Under the pieces are notes generated by a model that had not been told where the DNA came from, made no database searches, and saw only the letters and a program-made list of their open reading frames with translations. DNA of 7,851 nucleotides. Origin: Pseudomonadota bacterium (GTDB taxonomy: Bacteria; Pseudomonadota; Alphaproteobacteria; Acetobacterales; Acetobacteraceae). How positions within the stretch are numbered: the first letter of the stretch is position 1; the number at the start of each line of letters is the position of its first letter. Position numbers and translations under genes: made by a program. The stretch lies in contig JAJZVE010000197.1 in assembly GCA_021845835.1 (NCBI GenBank), forward strand, positions 1 through 7,851, read 5' to 3'. Shown piece by piece: positions 5,998 to 7,851 of the stretch.

Positions 5998-7851
5998 CAG
6001 TTCGAAGTGCCTGTCGCGCCGGACGACGCCGGCATGCCGCTGCGGCAACTGCTCTCTCCCGCCTTCGCCATGACCTATCCGCGGCTCGACAACAGGAACC
6101 TGATTCCGCCGGATGTCCTTGCCGTCAGCGAAGGCATCTGGCGAACCAGCCGATTCGAGGAACGGCCGGTCGAATTCCGGCTGTTCGACGACGTGTTCGT
6201 GGTCGAGGAGGGCCTCGTGTTCACGTCCGCGTTGCAACTGGTGGCGGAAAGCAGGACGCAGCACGACGACCAGGAGGTCGCGCGCGGCCGCTCGGCCATC
6301 GTGCAATCGCTGGCCCGCGGCGATGTGCCGCGACTCGAGGGAACCTGCGTGCTCTGCAAGAAGCGCGGCGAGGGCACCTACGGACATTGGCTGCTGGAGA
6401 TGTTCCCCAAGGCCGTGCTGGCATCGGAAAGCCTCGACGTCGACGACCTGCGCTGCATCGTGCCCGCGGCGACCGGCCGGCTCGGCACCGTCATCGACAA
6501 CTGCATGGGATGGCTCGGCATCGACGGCCCGGCCCGCGTGTCGCTCGGGACATCGCCCGTGCGGGTCCACCGGCTGGTCATGGTCAACGGCCTGACGGCG
6601 CATGGCGCCTACATGTCGCCCCTGGCCGTCGCCGCGGTGCGCCGGTTCGCAGGCACCTTCAGGCCCGGTCCGGATCGCGCGCTCTATGTCTCGCGCGGCA
6701 GCGTCGGGCACCGCATGCTGCACGGCGAGGACGCGATCCTGCCGCGGATGCGCGCGGCGGGCGTGGTGCCCTTCGATCCCGGTCTCGCCGATCTCGCGAC
6801 GCAGGTTGCGGCGTTCGCGGGGGCAAGCCGCGTGGTCGGCGTCATGGGCTCCGCGCTGACGAACATCGTGTTCGCACGTCCGGGGACAGACGTGGTGATT
6901 CTCACGCCGGCAAACATGCCCGACGTGTTCTTCTGGTTCATCGCCGGCCTGTGCGGCCTGCGCTATCGCGAGATCCGCTGCCCGCTTGCCGGACCGGCCG
7001 GCGGCAATGCGCCGTGGGACGGGTACCTGATGCTTCCCGAGGCCGCCATGGCGGAGCTGTTCCCGCCGCAGACAGCGAACCCTCCCGCACAGGCGCCGGA
7101 GCTGCCGCTGGCGTCTCCGGTTTCCGGACCGCCGACGCAGGTCTATCGGCAGATCTCTCTCGACGAGTTGGCGGCCGACTCTCTTCTGCGCCTCGACCAC
7201 CGGGAGCGCGTGGAACGGCTGGCCTATCTGTCCGAAGCGAGGCTGGACCTGCCCGTGTTCGCGTTCGGCGACACCGGCCTGACTTCGTCGCGACTGGACC
7301 CGTCGCAGCGGAACGAGGCGAAGGCGCGCTCGGAATACCGCCCGCCCGTGCATGCCTATCTCCTGCGCAATGCAGTGGTGCACGGCACGCTGGGGCTGGT
7401 TTCGGTTGACGACGCCATCGTTGGCGAGACGCTGGTGCATCTGCCGCTGCACCTGCTGCCCGGCGCGGCCAGGGAGGGCCCGACCCGGCTGCGCCTGCCC
7501 GTCCCGGCGCTGAGCGCGACGCTGCCGGCCGCGTATCATCTGCTCGCCTGCAACCAGCAGAACTACTTCCACTGGATGATGGATGCGCTGAGCCGCTTCG
7601 ATCTCGCGCGCTTCCGCGCCATCGGCGCCGCCGACGAGGCACCCGGCGGCGCGGTGCTGCTGGTGCCGCACATGGACGTGTTCTGGAAATGGGAGTCCCT
7701 CAACACCCTGGTGCCGGCGGAGATCCCCCGGATGGCGCTCGCCGGGCAAGGCCGCTTCATGGTGCAGCGGCTGCTGCTGGTACCTGACCTCAGCGGCGGC
7801 GGTTTCCTGCCGCATCCGGCGCTTCTTGCGGCGTTCGACACGATCGCTGCC
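5995..7851 (+). CDS. GT61 (DUF563) glycosyltransferase with tandem domains, 3' partial
   Basis: The frame is open from ATG 5995 to the right edge without a stop (619 codons), so the C-terminus is missing. Residues 1 to about 350 look like a complete GT61 domain, the capsule/exopolysaccharide-type family. They contain YGHWLLEMFPK (129-139), LYVSRGSVGHR (230-240), a following LATQVAAFAGA stretch, GVMGSALTNIVFARPG (282-297) and VVILTP. A Pro-rich linker (about 355-382) leads into a second half. There NYFHWMMDAL at 523-532 repeats the Y-x-H-W landmark, preceded as in the first domain by a segment reading LRNAVVHGTLGLVSVDDAIV. It probably transfers sugars in surface glycan assembly, inferred from the family. 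In domain 1 the GxHGAxLTN His common in the family is Met284. The start overlaps the transporter stop (TGATG); GTG 5992 is an alternative. Codons with A or T in third position (TCT, CTT, GTT, TTG) look more frequent here than upstream. Confidence 0.87.
   Translation, partial: MQFEVPVAPDDAGMPLRQLLSPAFAMTYPRLDNRNLIPPDVLAVSEGIWRTSRFEERPVEFRLFDDVFVVEEGLVFTSALQLVAESRTQHDDQEVARGRSAIVQSLARGDVPRLEGTCVLCKKRGEGTYGHWLLEMFPKAVLASESLDVDDLRCIVPAATGRLGTVIDNCMGWLGIDGPARVSLGTSPVRVHRLVMVNGLTAHGAYMSPLAVAAVRRFAGTFRPGPDRALYVSRGSVGHRMLHGEDAILPRMRAAGVVPFDPGLADLATQVAAFAGASRVVGVMGSALTNIVFARPGTDVVILTPANMPDVFFWFIAGLCGLRYREIRCPLAGPAGGNAPWDGYLMLPEAAMAELFPPQTANPPAQAPELPLASPVSGPPTQVYRQISLDELAADSLLRLDHRERVERLAYLSEARLDLPVFAFGDTGLTSSRLDPSQRNEAKARSEYRPPVHAYLLRNAVVHGTLGLVSVDDAIVGETLVHLPLHLLPGAAREGPTRLRLPVPALSATLPAAYHLLACNQQNYFHWMMDALSRFDLARFRAIGAADEAPGGAVLLVPHMDVFWKWESLNTLVPAEIPRMALAGQGRFMVQRLLLVPDLSGGGFLPHPALLAAFDTIAA

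Noticed and set aside
5985..7409. A 474-codon + strand frame at the start of the last gene
   Set aside because: Its product is Arg/Gly/Ala-rich and motif-free. It stops at 7409 while the GT61 frame continues through it with family motifs.
5812..7815. A 667-codon minus-strand frame across the right third of the window
   Set aside because: It has no recognisable domain and a His/Arg/Gln-rich product. The + frame from 5995 to the edge carries GT61 motifs over the same bases.

Overview
The window is a very GC-rich, tightly packed stretch of bacterial chromosome. All five recognisable genes are on the + strand. Codon third positions are almost always G or C, and protein families of this type are common in Alphaproteobacteria, so an Acetobacteraceae/Rhodospirillales-like organism is a reasonable guess. 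No rRNA or other taxonomic marker is present to prove it. I see no tRNA, CRISPR array, insertion sequence or phage gene.

Layout: (1) 1-1263 is the C-terminal five-sixths of a CoA-acylating methylmalonate-semialdehyde dehydrogenase (mmsA), cut by the left edge. (2) 1264-1371 is a 108-base gap with a GC-rich hairpin and then the clearest Shine-Dalgarno sequence in the window. (3) 1372-2619 is a cytoplasmic LVIVD-repeat beta-propeller protein of unknown function, rich in conserved-looking histidines. A short perfect inverted repeat follows it directly. (4) 2673-5027 is a large fusion protein. Its N-terminal part resembles ADP-forming acyl-CoA synthetase and its C-terminal part is a GNAT acetyltransferase, the architecture of Pat-type protein lysine acetyltransferases. 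The ATP-grasp part appears to have lost most of its core, and the usual phospho-histidine motif is missing. (5) 5069-5995 is a ten-helix EamA/DMT transporter. (6) 5995 to the right edge is an open frame with no stop codon. It encodes a glycosyltransferase family 61 (GT61, DUF563) protein that starts a second GT61-like domain before the window ends. Its start overlaps the transporter stop as TGATG.

Functional links are loose. MmsA makes propionyl-CoA from valine or inositol breakdown. The Pat-like protein would sense or use acyl-CoA to modify lysines, possibly on acyl-CoA-metabolising enzymes, but proximity is the only evidence linking the two. The transporter and GT61 genes are probably translationally coupled and may serve cell-surface glycan assembly.

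The most notable items are the Pat-like protein with its apparently gutted ATP-grasp domain and the tandem GT61 protein. I do not see a wholly new multi-gene system. Several very long reading frames on the opposite strand and in other frames are by-products of the high GC content.
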